This document shows positions 29,339-37,934 of a DNA stretch of 41,428 nt, piece after piece. The notes under the pieces were generated by a model. The model did not search any database. It was not told the DNA's origin and saw only the letters and a program-made list of their open reading frames with translations. The stretch is from an uncultured Collinsella sp. (lineage in GTDB: Bacteria > Actinomycetota > Coriobacteriia > Coriobacteriales > Coriobacteriaceae), in the NCBI GenBank assembly GCA_958433005.1, contig CAUAWV010000016.1, positions 1 to 41,428 on the forward strand, in the 5' to 3' direction. Position 1 is the first letter of the stretch, and each line of letters starts with the position of its first letter. The position numbers were made by a program, and so were the translations under genes.

Positions 29339-30241
29339 ATGACCCTTCAGCAGCTTCGTTTTCTGATCACCGTGGCAGAGTCCGGCTCAATCAACGCCGC
29401 AGCTCAACGCCTCTATACTGCTCAGTCCAACATCTCAAACGCCGTCAAAAGCCTGGAACAGGAGCTCCATCTGGAGATCTTTACGCGCTCCAGCCGCGGC
29501 GTCACGCTCACCAACGACGGCACCGAGCTTTTGGGCTATGCGCGCCAGGTCGTAGAGCAGGCCGACATGCTCGAGGCACGCTACGAGGACGGCGGCATCC
29601 CGCAAGCCCGCCTCGCCATTTCCGCCCAGCACTACGCCTTTTCGGTCGAGGCCTTTGTCAACGTGGTCGAGCGCTGCCGCGACAGCAAGTTCGAGTTCAT
29701 CATGCGCGAGACCACCACATCGCAGATCATCGATGACGTCCGTGCGTTTCGCAGCGATATCGGCATTCTGTATCTGGATGACTTTAACGCCCGCGTTCTG
29801 CAGAAGGCCTTCGCCGATGCCCGCGCAAGCTTCCATCCCCTATTCGACGCGACGGTCCACGTATTCGTCAGCGAACGCCACCCGCTCGCACGCCGCCCTC
29901 AGCTGTCCCTTGCCGACCTCGCGCCCTATACGCGCTACAGCTTTGAGCAGGGAACCTCAAACTCCTTCTATTACGCCGAGGAACCTTTTAGCTATATCCC
30001 TTGCGACCGCAACATACGAATCTCGGACCGCGGAACACTTACCAACTTACTTATCACGTCGAACGGTTACACCCTGTCGACCGGAGTCCTCTCCAATGAA
30101 ATGCAATGGGGTATGGCATCGATCCCGTTAGCAGACGCCCCAACGATGCACGTTGGCTACATCATGCACGACGAGCGCAAGCCCTCTCTCCTCTTGCAGC
30201 AATACCTCGACGAGCTCAACCGCATCATCCATGCCAGCTAA
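29339..30241 (+). CDS. LysR-family transcriptional regulator
   Basis: 300-residue LysR regulator. The N-terminal helix-turn-helix (residues 1-60) reads MTLQQLRFLITVAESGSINA, then AAQRLYTAQSNISNAVKSLE and FTRSSRGVTLTNDG. The rest is a two-lobed effector domain. It is divergent from metY and probably controls it; CysB/CysL-type regulators of sulfur assimilation are parallels. Start ATG at 29339, the usual LysR N-terminus, with AAAGG upstream; an ATG at 29330 lacks spacing. Confidence 0.92.
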   Translation: MTLQQLRFLITVAESGSINAAAQRLYTAQSNISNAVKSLEQELHLEIFTRSSRGVTLTNDGTELLGYARQVVEQADMLEARYEDGGIPQARLAISAQHYAFSVEAFVNVVERCRDSKFEFIMRETTTSQIIDDVRAFRSDIGILYLDDFNARVLQKAFADARASFHPLFDATVHVFVSERHPLARRPQLSLADLAPYTRYSFEQGTSNSFYYAEEPFSYIPCDRNIRISDRGTLTNLLITSNGYTLSTGVLSNEMQWGMASIPLADAPTMHVGYIMHDERKPSLLLQQYLDELNRIIHAS

Positions 30242-30340
30242 CAGTCGGAAGACGGGGTAGAAATCGTAGATTGCTGGCCCCCGGCGGGCATGGCGCTACA
30301 ATGGTCACTCACATGAAATGCACTCAACGAAAGGAAGCCC

Positions 30341-30826
30341 GTGAAGGTCATCATCTACACCGACGGCTCGGCCCGATCAAATCCGGGACGCGGCGGCTAC
30401 GGCGCCGTGCTCAAATACACCAACCCCGCCGGCAAGACCTTCACCTCCGAGCTTTCGCGCGGCTACGCCAAGACCACCAACAACCGCATGGAACTCATGG
30501 CCGTTATCGTGGCGCTCGAGGCGCTCAACCGCCCTTGCGAGGTCGAAGTCCATTCCGATTCGCAGTACGTCGTCAACGCCTTTAACAAGCACTGGATCGA
30601 CGGCTGGAAAAAGCGCGGATGGAAAACCGCCAACAAGCAACCCGTCAAGAACCGCGACCTGTGGGAGCGCCTACTCACCGCCAAAAGCAAGCACAAGGTT
30701 GAGTTCATCTGGGTTAAGGGTCACGCCGGTCACGAGCTCAACGAGCGCTGCGATGAGCTCGCCACCACGGCGGCCGACGGCAGCAACCTCGATATCGACG
30801 CCGGCTTTAACGAGAGCGACCTGTAA
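30341..30826 (+). CDS. rnhA: Ribonuclease HI
   Basis: 161-residue RNase HI degrading RNA in RNA-DNA hybrids. All catalytic residues are visible: Asp8 in YTDGSARSNPG, Glu51 in NNRMELMAVI, Asp73 in HSDSQYVV, His128 in WVKGHAGH and Asp138 in NERCDELA. The basic protrusion KKRGWKTANKQPVKNRDLW is retained. Start GTG at 30341 with AAAGGA 5 bases upstream. It has its own short upstream region after the LysR gene and is followed 73 bp later by the oxidoreductase. Confidence 0.97.
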   Translation: MKVIIYTDGSARSNPGRGGYGAVLKYTNPAGKTFTSELSRGYAKTTNNRMELMAVIVALEALNRPCEVEVHSDSQYVVNAFNKHWIDGWKKRGWKTANKQPVKNRDLWERLLTAKSKHKVEFIWVKGHAGHELNERCDELATTAADGSNLDIDAGFNESDL

Positions 30827-30899
30827 TAGCGTTTTCGCGCAGCTTTATATCCCCACGCGCTACACTCATCCTGTAAACCGAACGGCACGAGGGGGATAC

Positions 30900-32006
30900 A
30901 TGCTGCGTATAGCGACCATCGGCACATCCATGATCACCGACGACTTTATCCAAGTCGTCAACGCCAACGACCAAGCCGCGTTTGTGGGCACGCTTTCACG
31001 CGATGCCAATCGCGGTGCCGCCTTTACCGCCGAGCGCGGTGGCGAGCGAAACTTTACTTCACTCGATGAGCTCGCGGCAGCTGCCGACGTCGACGCCGTC
31101 TATATCGGCAGCCCTAACGCACTTCACTACGAGCAGGCCCTTGTCTGCATCGCCGGTGGCAAGCACGTCATCGTCGAGAAGCCCTTCTGCGCCACCGAAG
31201 CGCAGGCGCTGGAAGTCTTCCGCGCTGCCGAGGCAGCAGGTGTCGTGGCCCTCGAGGCCATGCGTCCCCTCCACGACCCCGCCTTCCACGCCATCGAGGA
31301 CGCCCTGGGCGAGATCGCCCCCATCCGCCGCGCCTCATTGCGCTTTGGCAAATATTCCTCGCGCTACAACGAGATTCTCGCGGGACGCGCCACCAATATC
31401 TTCGACTGCAATATGGCATCGGGTTCCCTCATGGACATTGGCGTCTACACCGTCGAGCCCATGGTCGAGATTTTCGGCATGCCCTCCGGCCTTACGAGCA
31501 TGGCTACTCTGCTCGACCCCGCCACGCGACAGCTCACGCACGGCCCCATCGACGGCTGCGGTTCCATCCTCGCCAGCTACGGCGGTGGCCGTATCTCCGT
31601 CGAGCTCGCGCACTCCAAAATAACGAATGACCTGCTACCCTCGCAGATCGAAGGCGAGCGTGGCACTATCCAGATCGACCATCTGTCCACGCCCCGCAAT
31701 GTCCGCATCGACTATCGCGGCGATGTCGTACGCGGCTCGGCGACCGAGGCACCGCGCGAACAGGACGACAACGGCCGCGTGCTCGACCTGCCCAAATCGA
31801 GCAACACTATGGAATACGAACTCACAGACTTTATCACCGCCATCGGCGGCATCGATAACGTTAAGGAAGAGATTTGGGAGACCCCGGCGGGACGTCACGA
31901 ACTTGGCCACTACCGCGATGTCACGCTCGTCTCATTGCGCATCATGGATGCCGTGCGCCAGCAGGCCGGCATTACCTTCCCGTCCGACGCAGGCAAGCAG
32001 GCCTAG
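30900..32006 (+). CDS. Gfo/Idh/MocA-family oxidoreductase
   Basis: 368-residue NAD(P)-dependent oxidoreductase of the Gfo/Idh/MocA family. The N-terminal Rossmann domain starts RIATIGTSMITDDFI, with AVYIGSPNALHYEQAL and the catalytic-site EKPFCATEAQA (EKP). The C-terminal domain has SGSLMDIGVYTVEPM. Such enzymes oxidise or reduce sugars or related cyclic compounds; the substrate is unknown. Start ATG at 30900 with AGGGGG 4 bases upstream. It ends 2 bases before the acylphosphatase start, so the two are co-transcribed. Confidence 0.92.
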   Translation: MLRIATIGTSMITDDFIQVVNANDQAAFVGTLSRDANRGAAFTAERGGERNFTSLDELAAAADVDAVYIGSPNALHYEQALVCIAGGKHVIVEKPFCATEAQALEVFRAAEAAGVVALEAMRPLHDPAFHAIEDALGEIAPIRRASLRFGKYSSRYNEILAGRATNIFDCNMASGSLMDIGVYTVEPMVEIFGMPSGLTSMATLLDPATRQLTHGPIDGCGSILASYGGGRISVELAHSKITNDLLPSQIEGERGTIQIDHLSTPRNVRIDYRGDVVRGSATEAPREQDDNGRVLDLPKSSNTMEYELTDFITAIGGIDNVKEEIWETPAGRHELGHYRDVTLVSLRIMDAVRQQAGITFPSDAGKQA

Positions 32007-32008
32007 CG

Positions 32009-32419
32009 ATGGGCTTCTTCGATGCGTTCTTCTCCAGCGTCACCGGCGGCAGTCGAGAGCCTCAAAAACCATCAAACATCGAGCTCGAGTTGCGCCGCAG
32101 GCTTACTGTGCTCGCAAGCGACGAGGCCACTCAAGACACTCCCCTGCGCTATTTCCTGCGCTGGGCGGGGCAAGTCCAGGGCGTTGGTTTTCGCTTTACC
32201 AACACCAACCTCGCGCAGGCACGCGCACTCACCGGCTGGGTGCGCAACATGGAAGACGGCTCGGTCGAAATGGAGATACAGGGAGCTCCGGCAAACATCC
32301 TATCTCATCTCGAGGCGCTTCATGCCTCCTACGAGCGCATGGGAACGCGTTTTCGCCTCGTAGAAGCCCAGGCCCAAGCCCCACTTGCCAATGAAGACAG
32401 TTTCATTCCTCGTTATTAG
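32009..32419 (+). CDS. Acylphosphatase with N-terminal extension
   Basis: 136-residue protein. Residues about 47-125 form an acylphosphatase domain with the phosphate loop GQVQGVGFRFTNTNLA (catalytic Arg) and GWVRNMEDGSVEMEIQG (catalytic Asn). It hydrolyses carboxyl-phosphate bonds such as acetyl- or carbamoyl-phosphate-like anhydrides. About 45 extra residues precede the domain; free acylphosphatases are usually about 90 long. Start ATG at 32009, 2 bases after the previous stop, with no strong Shine-Dalgarno, so translational coupling is likely. Confidence 0.88.
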   Translation: MGFFDAFFSSVTGGSREPQKPSNIELELRRRLTVLASDEATQDTPLRYFLRWAGQVQGVGFRFTNTNLAQARALTGWVRNMEDGSVEMEIQGAPANILSHLEALHASYERMGTRFRLVEAQAQAPLANEDSFIPRY

Positions 32420-32480
32420 TATTGTGTGCTAAATACGGTATCATTTACCTACGACCGTTGATAGAAAAGAGGCGAGGCGC

Positions 32481-32861
32481 ATGGCGGTGCAAAGAAGGAA
32501 TACCAGGCAGCGAAAGCTGGTTCTTGACGCCGTGCGCCAAAGTTATAACCATCCCACCGCCGACGAAATCTACAACGTCGTGCGCGCGCAGGATGACAAA
32601 ATCAGCCGCGGTACGGTCTACCGCAACCTCAATCTCTTGGCCGACGCCGGCGAGATTCTCTCCATCAAGACGCCGGGCGGAAGTCGCTTCGATCGCACCA
32701 TCGAGCCGCACGCACATATCATCTGCACCTCGTGCAGCCGCGTCATCGACGTACCGCTCCCCTTCGATGCCCAGATCGACGCCAAGGCGTCCGAGCAAAT
32801 CGGCTGGCACGTCACGTCGCACTACACCATCTTCGAGGGTCTCTGCCCCGACTGCCGGTAA
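32481..32861 (+). CDS. Fur-family regulator, PerR-like
   Basis: 126-residue Fur-family repressor. The winged helix is in residues 1-75 (HPTADEIYNVVR, ISRGTVYRNLNLLADAGEI). The structural zinc site has Cys82, Cys85, Cys122 and Cys125. The regulatory site appears PerR-type, with Asp71 in SRFDR, and His77 and His79 in EPHAHI, which suggests peroxide sensing through iron oxidation. Start ATG at 32481 with GAGGCGAGG upstream. TATCAT at 32439-32444 could be its -10, within an ATAC-G-GTAT symmetry, but the match is weak. Confidence 0.9.
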   Translation: MAVQRRNTRQRKLVLDAVRQSYNHPTADEIYNVVRAQDDKISRGTVYRNLNLLADAGEILSIKTPGGSRFDRTIEPHAHIICTSCSRVIDVPLPFDAQIDAKASEQIGWHVTSHYTIFEGLCPDCR

Positions 32862-32937
32862 ATGTTTGGAACATGCCTTAAATCCACCTTTTCGCACTTT
32901 GCAGCAAAAAATAGATTTCTAGGTATGTCCCGAAAAC

Positions 32938-33735
32938 CTACTCGGCGAGCAGGCGGCGCAGTTCTTCTTCGACCGTGCGCGCGTAGCGGACGCGGTCGTT
33001 GATGCCGCGCATAGAGGGATTGCAGCTCTCCATTAGATAAGGATGGCCCACTACGTTGAGCATGTCGCGGTCGTTTTCGTTATCGCCAAACGCCATCATC
33101 TCATCGGGCGAAATTCCCAGGGCACGACCGTAATCGGCAAGCGCGGAACCCTTGCCCGAACCAAAGCCGATAAAGTCCGTCCACTCGGTTCCCGACGTCA
33201 TCACATCAACCCGATCGCTAAAGCGACGCACAAAATACTCCAGCGCCGCCGGCTGCTCTGCCTCGGGCGTCTGGAAGGCAATCTTAATGACGTCCTCGTC
33301 GATGTCCTCGGGACGGTCGACCACCGCCACATCGCAGTGGACCTCATAACGCAGGTGTTCAACAAACGCGTCGTTGCCGCTCATGGTGTAGAGGCGCCCC
33401 TCACACGAAAGGGTCACGTCGGCATGGGGATACGCAACCACGGCATTCGCGATATCCATAGCAAGGCAACGCTCCATGGAACGCTTGACAACGGCACGCC
33501 CCTCGCTCATCACCAGGGCTCCGTTTTCGCATACGTAGGCGAGCTCATCGGCCACCGGGGCAAACAGGTAGCGCAAGCTCGCATATTGACGGCCGCTCGC
33601 CGGCATAAACACGATACCGCGACGATGCAGCTCATCGATAAGCTCAAAGGCCTCGGAACGCGGCTCGCGCTCCCCCGGATGCAGCAACGTGCCGTCCAAA
33701 TCGCATGCAATCAGCTTGATTCCCTCAAGACCCAT
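32938..33735 (-). CDS. Cof-type HAD phosphatase
   Basis: 265-residue class-IIB HAD phosphatase. Motif I is IACDLDGTLLHPGE (Asp10/Asp12 region), motif II is FMPASGRQ, the motif III Lys lies in GSGKGSALADYG and motif IV is AFGDNENDRDML. It probably removes phosphate from a small metabolite. Start ATG at 33735 with GGGGG upstream; the open frame to 33819 runs through a hairpin. It converges with the PerR-like gene and follows the UreE-like gene. Confidence 0.9.
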   Translation of the reverse strand: MGLEGIKLIACDLDGTLLHPGEREPRSEAFELIDELHRRGIVFMPASGRQYASLRYLFAPVADELAYVCENGALVMSEGRAVVKRSMERCLAMDIANAVVAYPHADVTLSCEGRLYTMSGNDAFVEHLRYEVHCDVAVVDRPEDIDEDVIKIAFQTPEAEQPAALEYFVRRFSDRVDVMTSGTEWTDFIGFGSGKGSALADYGRALGISPDEMMAFGDNENDRDMLNVVGHPYLMESCNPSMRGINDRVRYARTVEEELRRLLAE

Positions 33736-33764
33736 ATGCTTTCCCCCAAAGCCTCTTATCAACA

Positions 33765-33807
33765 GCAAGACGGACTTTGATTGGTCGCCCCTCAAAGCCC
33801 GTCTTGC
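33765..33807 (-). terminator. 16-bp hairpin between UreE-like and HAD genes
   Basis: GCAAGACGGACTTTGA and TCAAAGCCCGTCTTGC; on the minus strand all 16 positions pair with one G-U, around an 11-base loop. No U-run follows, so it is a terminator candidate or an intercistronic stabiliser. Confidence 0.6.
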
Positions 33808-33819
33808 GCATACGCGCAC

Positions 33820-34398
33820 TTAGCCGCGCGTCTTTTTTACGATGGCAAAGTCGGGAGCTATGCTCACGACGACCTCCGCCGCACTCGACGCAAAGCGCCG
33901 GTCCGCATCGAGTTCACGGGTAACCACCGAGAGCCGAACACCCTCGACACCCCGAAGCATGCGGCCCAAAACAGGCTGCACCGGCGTATACATGCGCACG
34001 GTATGCTCGTCCGAGTCGCCCCGGAAGAGCGGCGCATGCATGTTGCCGATCTCCCAGCACGCATGCGCGAGTGCAATCGGATCCATGCGGTCGACTTCGA
34101 CCAAATAGACCTCGGCGCTGCGCAGGTGCACGACAACCGCCACGGGCACCATGCCCGAACGGTCAATGGCGAGCACGTCGCCATCGGCAAGATGACCGCC
34201 GTCGGCAGTATCCAGCCGAACATCGATCGTGCATCCCAGCTCCGTCACGCCCACAAACGTGCGCGCATCAGCCTGGTCCCAATCGAGCAGGAGCTCGTCA
34301 ACTTCAAAGACACCGCCCAGCTCCCGGCGAAGTAGGAGTTCATAGGACGGATCGTTGAGATTTCCCAAGCATGTCGTCGAAACCAAGCGTTCAGGCAT
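33820..34398 (-). CDS. UreE-like protein without an adjacent urease
   Basis: 192-residue protein resembling urease accessory protein UreE, a nickel chaperone. Matching stretches are LADGDVLAIDRSGMVPVAVVV, EVYLVEVDRMDPIALAHACW and the key motif EIGNMHAPLFRG, where UreE has the 'GNRHxP' type. QPVLGRMLRGVEG follows. The usual C-terminal His-rich tail is absent. No urease structural genes are present in the window. Start ATG at 34398 with GAGGG upstream, 3 bases after the FKBP stop. SlyD-type FKBPs can also handle nickel, so the pair may serve nickel delivery to another enzyme (inference). Confidence 0.75.
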   Translation of the reverse strand: MPERLVSTTCLGNLNDPSYELLLRRELGGVFEVDELLLDWDQADARTFVGVTELGCTIDVRLDTADGGHLADGDVLAIDRSGMVPVAVVVHLRSAEVYLVEVDRMDPIALAHACWEIGNMHAPLFRGDSDEHTVRMYTPVQPVLGRMLRGVEGVRLSVVTRELDADRRFASSAAEVVVSIAPDFAIVKKTRG

Positions 34399-34401
34399 AC
34401 T

Positions 34402-34830
34402 CTAGCCCTCGACCTCGACGAGCTCGATATCAAAGTTGAGGTCCTTGCCGGCCAGCTCGTGGTTGGCGTCGAGCGTCACGGCCTCGGGCGTTACGTCGAT
34501 GACCACGGCGGGGACGGGCATACCGCTCGGCGTGGACAGGAAGAGCTTCATGCCCTTCTCGATCTGCTCGATGTTGGGAACCTGTTCGGCCGGGAAGGTC
34601 AGGACCATCTCGGGGTTGTGCTCGCCGTAGGCATCGGCAGCAGGAATGTGCACGGTCTTCTTCTCGCCCACCTGCATGTCGACCACGGCGGCGTCGAAGC
34701 CCTTGATCATCTGACCGGCGCCGCAGGTGAACTCCAGCGGTTCGCCGCGATCGTAGGAGCTATCGAACTGCGTGCCGTCGTCGAGCGTGCCGCGATAATG
34801 AGTCTTGACCTTCTTGCCCTGGTTGGACAT
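34402..34830 (-). CDS. FKBP-type peptidyl-prolyl isomerase, SlyD-like
   Basis: 142-residue SlyD-type isomerase and chaperone. The FKBP part has VKTHYRGTLDDGTQFDSSYD and LEFTCGAGQMIKGFDAAVVD. The inserted flap follows (ADAYGEHNPEMVLTFPAEQV), then the C-terminal strands LDANHELAGKDLNFDIELVE. The His-rich metal tail of E. coli SlyD is missing, as in many Gram-positive relatives. Start ATG at 34830 with GGAGG upstream. It is the first gene of a minus-strand pair with the UreE-like gene and divergent from the dipeptidase. Confidence 0.93.
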   Translation of the reverse strand: MSNQGKKVKTHYRGTLDDGTQFDSSYDRGEPLEFTCGAGQMIKGFDAAVVDMQVGEKKTVHIPAADAYGEHNPEMVLTFPAEQVPNIEQIEKGMKLFLSTPSGMPVPAVVIDVTPEAVTLDANHELAGKDLNFDIELVEVEG

Positions 34831-34950
34831 GGAAACCTCCGTGATAAGGGCGGCGCACAACGCGGGCCGCCATGAACATATGGCGCTAACTATACCCTAG
34901 TCATACAATTCAAAGACAGTTTGCAAAGAAACGCTGCAACCGGAGGAACC

Positions 34951-35964
34951 ATGGCATATCCCGTATTTGACCTACACTGCGACACTGCCGACCGAATCGG
35001 CTGGGCCACGCTCGATCTCGACCTGCGCTTTACCGCCGGTACCGACGGTTATTTCCCCGGCGACGAAACGCATCCGCAAGATTTCGACCTCATCGAGGGC
35101 AACGCCTGCGCCATCTCGCTCGCAAAGATCGGCAACACGCCGTGGGCACAGTGCTTCGCCACGTTTGTCCCCGACGAGATTCCCACCGCCCACGCCGCGC
35201 GCTTCCAGGCGCAAATCATGGCGCATATGAGCGGCCAGGCAATGCTCAACCACGACCGCATGGTCAACGTACGCAGCGCCGCCGACATTCGCCCTGCGCT
35301 CAAAGACGGCAAGGTCGCTTGCATCCACACCATCGAAAACGCCACGTTCTTTGCCGAGGACCCCGCGCTGATCGAAGTGCTCAAGAGCTTGGGCGTGCTT
35401 ATGTCGTCACTCAGCTGGAATGCGCAGGGACCGCTCGCGAGCGGCCACGACACCCACGCCGGCCTCACCGCCGCCGGCATCGAGGCGCTTACGCAGATGG
35501 AGCACGCCGGCATGGTGCTCGACGTCTCCCACCTCAACGATGAGTGCTTTGACGAGGTTGTCGCCCACGCCACGCGTCCCTTCGTCGCCAGCCACTCCAA
35601 CTCCCGTGCGGTTTGCGGCGTCAAACGCAACCTTACCGACGACCAGTTCCGCACCATTCGCGACATGGGTGGCATCGTCGGCCTCAACTACTGCAGCGAG
35701 TTCCTTTCCAACGACGCAACCGACAAGACCGCCGCAGACGTCACCTTCGACCAGCTAACGGCACATATCGAGCACTGGCTCGACCTGGGCGGCGAGGACG
35801 TCATCGCGCTCGGCGGCGACTGGGACGGTGCCGCGGTGCCCGCTTTCCTCTCCGACGCCAGCAAGATGCCCGAGTTCCAGAACATGCTTTCCAAGCATTT
35901 TGGCAAGACTGTGATGCAGAAGCTCTGCAGCGACAATGCGCTCGCCTTCTTTGAGCGTTATTAA
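34951..35964 (+). CDS. Membrane dipeptidase (renal dipeptidase family)
   Basis: 337-residue zinc dipeptidase of peptidase family M19, which cleaves dipeptides including those with D-residues. Metal and catalytic motifs are present: FDLHCDTADRIG at the N-terminus, the bridging Glu in IHTIENATFF, VLDVSHLNDECFD, FVASHSNSRAVCG and IALGGDWDGA. No signal peptide is seen, so it is likely cytoplasmic. Start ATG at 34951 with GGAGG 5 bases upstream. A palindromic stem follows the stop. Confidence 0.94.
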   Translation: MAYPVFDLHCDTADRIGWATLDLDLRFTAGTDGYFPGDETHPQDFDLIEGNACAISLAKIGNTPWAQCFATFVPDEIPTAHAARFQAQIMAHMSGQAMLNHDRMVNVRSAADIRPALKDGKVACIHTIENATFFAEDPALIEVLKSLGVLMSSLSWNAQGPLASGHDTHAGLTAAGIEALTQMEHAGMVLDVSHLNDECFDEVVAHATRPFVASHSNSRAVCGVKRNLTDDQFRTIRDMGGIVGLNYCSEFLSNDATDKTAADVTFDQLTAHIEHWLDLGGEDVIALGGDWDGAAVPAFLSDASKMPEFQNMLSKHFGKTVMQKLCSDNALAFFERY

Positions 35965-35982
35965 TTTCACATCCCTTGAGCA

Positions 35983-36014
35983 GGCCGGCATGCCGAACGG
36001 TCGACATGCCGGCC
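35983..36014 (+). terminator. Hairpin after the dipeptidase gene
   Basis: GGCCGGCATG / CATGCCGGCC, a perfect 10-bp stem with a 12-base loop, 18 bases after the stop. No T-run, so a weak or attenuating signal before the metalloprotease gene. Confidence 0.5.
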
Positions 36015-36038
36015 CGTCCCCAATCTGAAGGACCGCTT

Positions 36039-36815
36039 TTGACGCAGCAGTTTACGATTTCCGCATCCCGACCGGATGGGACGACCATCCCCGTCGTCGT
36101 TACCAAAAAGCGCGTCAAGAACTTCAACCTACGCGTCACATCGAGCGGTGAGGTCCACGCCAGCGCACCGCTCGGCGCCAGCCGCGAGCGTATCGAAGCG
36201 TTTGTGAAGCGCAACAGTGCCTGGATTATCAGCCGACTTGCCCAGCGCGAGCAACGTCAGGCGACGGCGCGAGAGCCGCTCAGCCCCTCGTCCATCATTG
36301 CACTTTGGGGCAAGCCCATCACGGTACAGGATGCACTCGATCACAACTTTGCATCACCCGCACCGCGACCCAAACAGGCCACCTTCGCAAGTTTTATGGG
36401 TACCGATGAGCCAAGTGGGCGCGCGCAGGCAAAGCAGTGCACGGCCCTCGACGGCCTAACGTCCGATGAGCTCCAGGCCCGCGTCGACCAGCTCTATGCA
36501 ACCGAGGTCACCACGGCACTGCACGATATGGTGCACGCATACGAAATCGCAATGGGTGTCGCCGTTTCCCACGTTTCCGTACGCAGCATGAAAACGCGTT
36601 GGGGCTCATGCACGCCCAAATCCGGCGCCATTCGCATCGCGCGCGAGCTCGCCGCCTACCCTGTCGAATGCCTCGACATGGTTGTCGCCCACGAGCTCGT
36701 CCACTTGCTCGAGCCAAGCCACAATCAGCGGTTTCACGCCCTGCTCGACACGTACTGCCCCAACAATAGGGCTCTGTCGCAGCGGCTCAAAAAACCGCCT
36801 GCCAACGAGCTGTAG
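36039..36815 (+). CDS. YgjP/DUF45-type zinc metallopeptidase
   Basis: 258-residue protein of the YgjP-like (DUF45) metallopeptidase family. The C-terminal half has the zinc motif VVAHELVHLLEPSHNQRF (HExxH plus a third His) preceded by RSMKTRWGSCTPKSGAIR, both hallmarks. The N-terminal half, with LRVTSSGEVHASAPLGASRE and a 50-residue variable stretch, is also usual. Partner or substrate is unknown; some relatives sit with restriction systems, but none is here. Start TTG at 36039 because AAGGA precedes it by 6 bases; ATGs further upstream lie in the preceding hairpin. Confidence 0.88.
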   Translation: MTQQFTISASRPDGTTIPVVVTKKRVKNFNLRVTSSGEVHASAPLGASRERIEAFVKRNSAWIISRLAQREQRQATAREPLSPSSIIALWGKPITVQDALDHNFASPAPRPKQATFASFMGTDEPSGRAQAKQCTALDGLTSDELQARVDQLYATEVTTALHDMVHAYEIAMGVAVSHVSVRSMKTRWGSCTPKSGAIRIARELAAYPVECLDMVVAHELVHLLEPSHNQRFHALLDTYCPNNRALSQRLKKPPANEL

Positions 36816-36821
36816 GGCCGG

Positions 36822-37307
36822 TTAGCGCACGCGCTCGATCTCGACACCGCAGCTTGCCAGGGGAAGTCCGACGGGCGCCCAAGGCTTATCGAGCTTAACA
36901 CGCACGCCAAGCAGCAAGGGGTAACGACGTAGCAGCATCTGGGCCACACCCTCGGCCGCAGCCTCGATGAGCTTAAACGTATGCTCGCGCAGATAGCCAT
37001 CGACATCGTGGCACACCGAGCCGTAGTCAATCGAGGCGTCCAGGTTATCGTGCTCCCCCGCTGCACGCAGGTCGGCATAGAGCACCAGGGACACGATGAA
37101 CTTCTGGCCCAGCGCGTTCTCTTCGGGATACACGCCATGGTTGGCAAAAACCTCAAGGCCATCAATGACAATACGATCGGCATGGCGCAGATCGTCATAG
37201 CTCACGTGGGGCACCGCCGTTGCGGTGGATATTTCGCCCCTTCCACGGCGAGCGAGCTCGGCGCCTTCAGTCTTGGTTGCATTCTCGGGCAATTTCTTGT
37301 TACTCAT
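36822..37307 (-). CDS. folB: Dihydroneopterin aldolase with N-terminal extension
   Basis: 161-residue protein. From about residue 44 it is a dihydroneopterin aldolase: DRIVIDGLEVFANHGVYPEE, NALGQKFIVSL, and VRVKLDKPWAPVGLPL, with the catalytic Lys region. It converts dihydroneopterin to hydroxymethyl-dihydropterin in folate synthesis. The first 43 residues are extra and without recognised domain. Start ATG at 37307 with AAGGAG 10 bases upstream; an internal start is possible. It follows the HD gene by 43 bp. Confidence 0.9.
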   Translation of the reverse strand: MSNKKLPENATKTEGAELARRGRGEISTATAVPHVSYDDLRHADRIVIDGLEVFANHGVYPEENALGQKFIVSLVLYADLRAAGEHDNLDASIDYGSVCHDVDGYLREHTFKLIEAAAEGVAQMLLRRYPLLLGVRVKLDKPWAPVGLPLASCGVEIERVR

Positions 37308-37350
37308 CGCGATCGTCTCCTTCGTTTAGAACCCCGACCGCGCAAACTAA

Positions 37351-37932
37351 CTACACGCGAATCGACAGGTTCTTTTTATCATCGCTCCAGTTGCAAGCAT
37401 TGCGCGCGGGGCATGCAAAGCAGGCGCGCGACGCTTTGTCGGCTGCATAGAGCAGACGCTCAAGCGGTTGGCTGTTCACGCGCAGCTTTCGATGGCCCAG
37501 AATGGCCGTCTTAATGGCTGCGGCATCGGCCGGCTCAAACGCCACGTCATCGGGCATGCCGCCGAGAATCGCATCAGCGACGCGTTCGCTTGCAACATCA
37601 TGGGATATACCCGATTCATACTGTTCATCTTTGCCGATATCGTGGAGAAGTGCCGTGGCATAGATGACCTCGCGGTCAAATTCGAGCTGTTCCTCAAGAT
37701 TCTTAATCCACATAATGCGCGCGACATCCAGCAGATGGTCAATACCGTGGCGGCAAAAGATGCGCCCCGATTCCAACTGTACGATGTTGCCCAGGTGCCG
37801 ACGGAACAGCCCGTTGGCACAAATGTAATCAATGCGAGGCATGACGCCAAAAGGCGCCAGGCCCGAAGCCATAAAGCCGCGACGCGACGTCCCCTCATCG
37901 GTCTTCGATGTAAAGTCGTTGACGACCCTCAT
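37351..37932 (-). CDS. HD-domain phosphohydrolase inside the folate cluster
   Basis: 193-residue HD-superfamily protein. Metal ligands are visible in FCRHGIDHLLDVARI (His), TALLHDIGKDEQYE (His-Asp) and later YAADKASRACFACPARNACNW (Asp, then a Cys cluster that may bind Zn or Fe-S). It lies 2 bases after folE and before folB. The pathway step between FolE and FolB, removal of pyrophosphate from dihydroneopterin triphosphate, has no assigned enzyme in this window, so this protein is a candidate (inference). Start ATG at 37932 with no strong ribosome binding site, so coupling to folE is probable. Confidence 0.85.
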   Translation of the reverse strand: MRVVNDFTSKTDEGTSRRGFMASGLAPFGVMPRIDYICANGLFRRHLGNIVQLESGRIFCRHGIDHLLDVARIMWIKNLEEQLEFDREVIYATALLHDIGKDEQYESGISHDVASERVADAILGGMPDDVAFEPADAAAIKTAILGHRKLRVNSQPLERLLYAADKASRACFACPARNACNWSDDKKNLSIRV

Positions 37933-37934
37933 GG

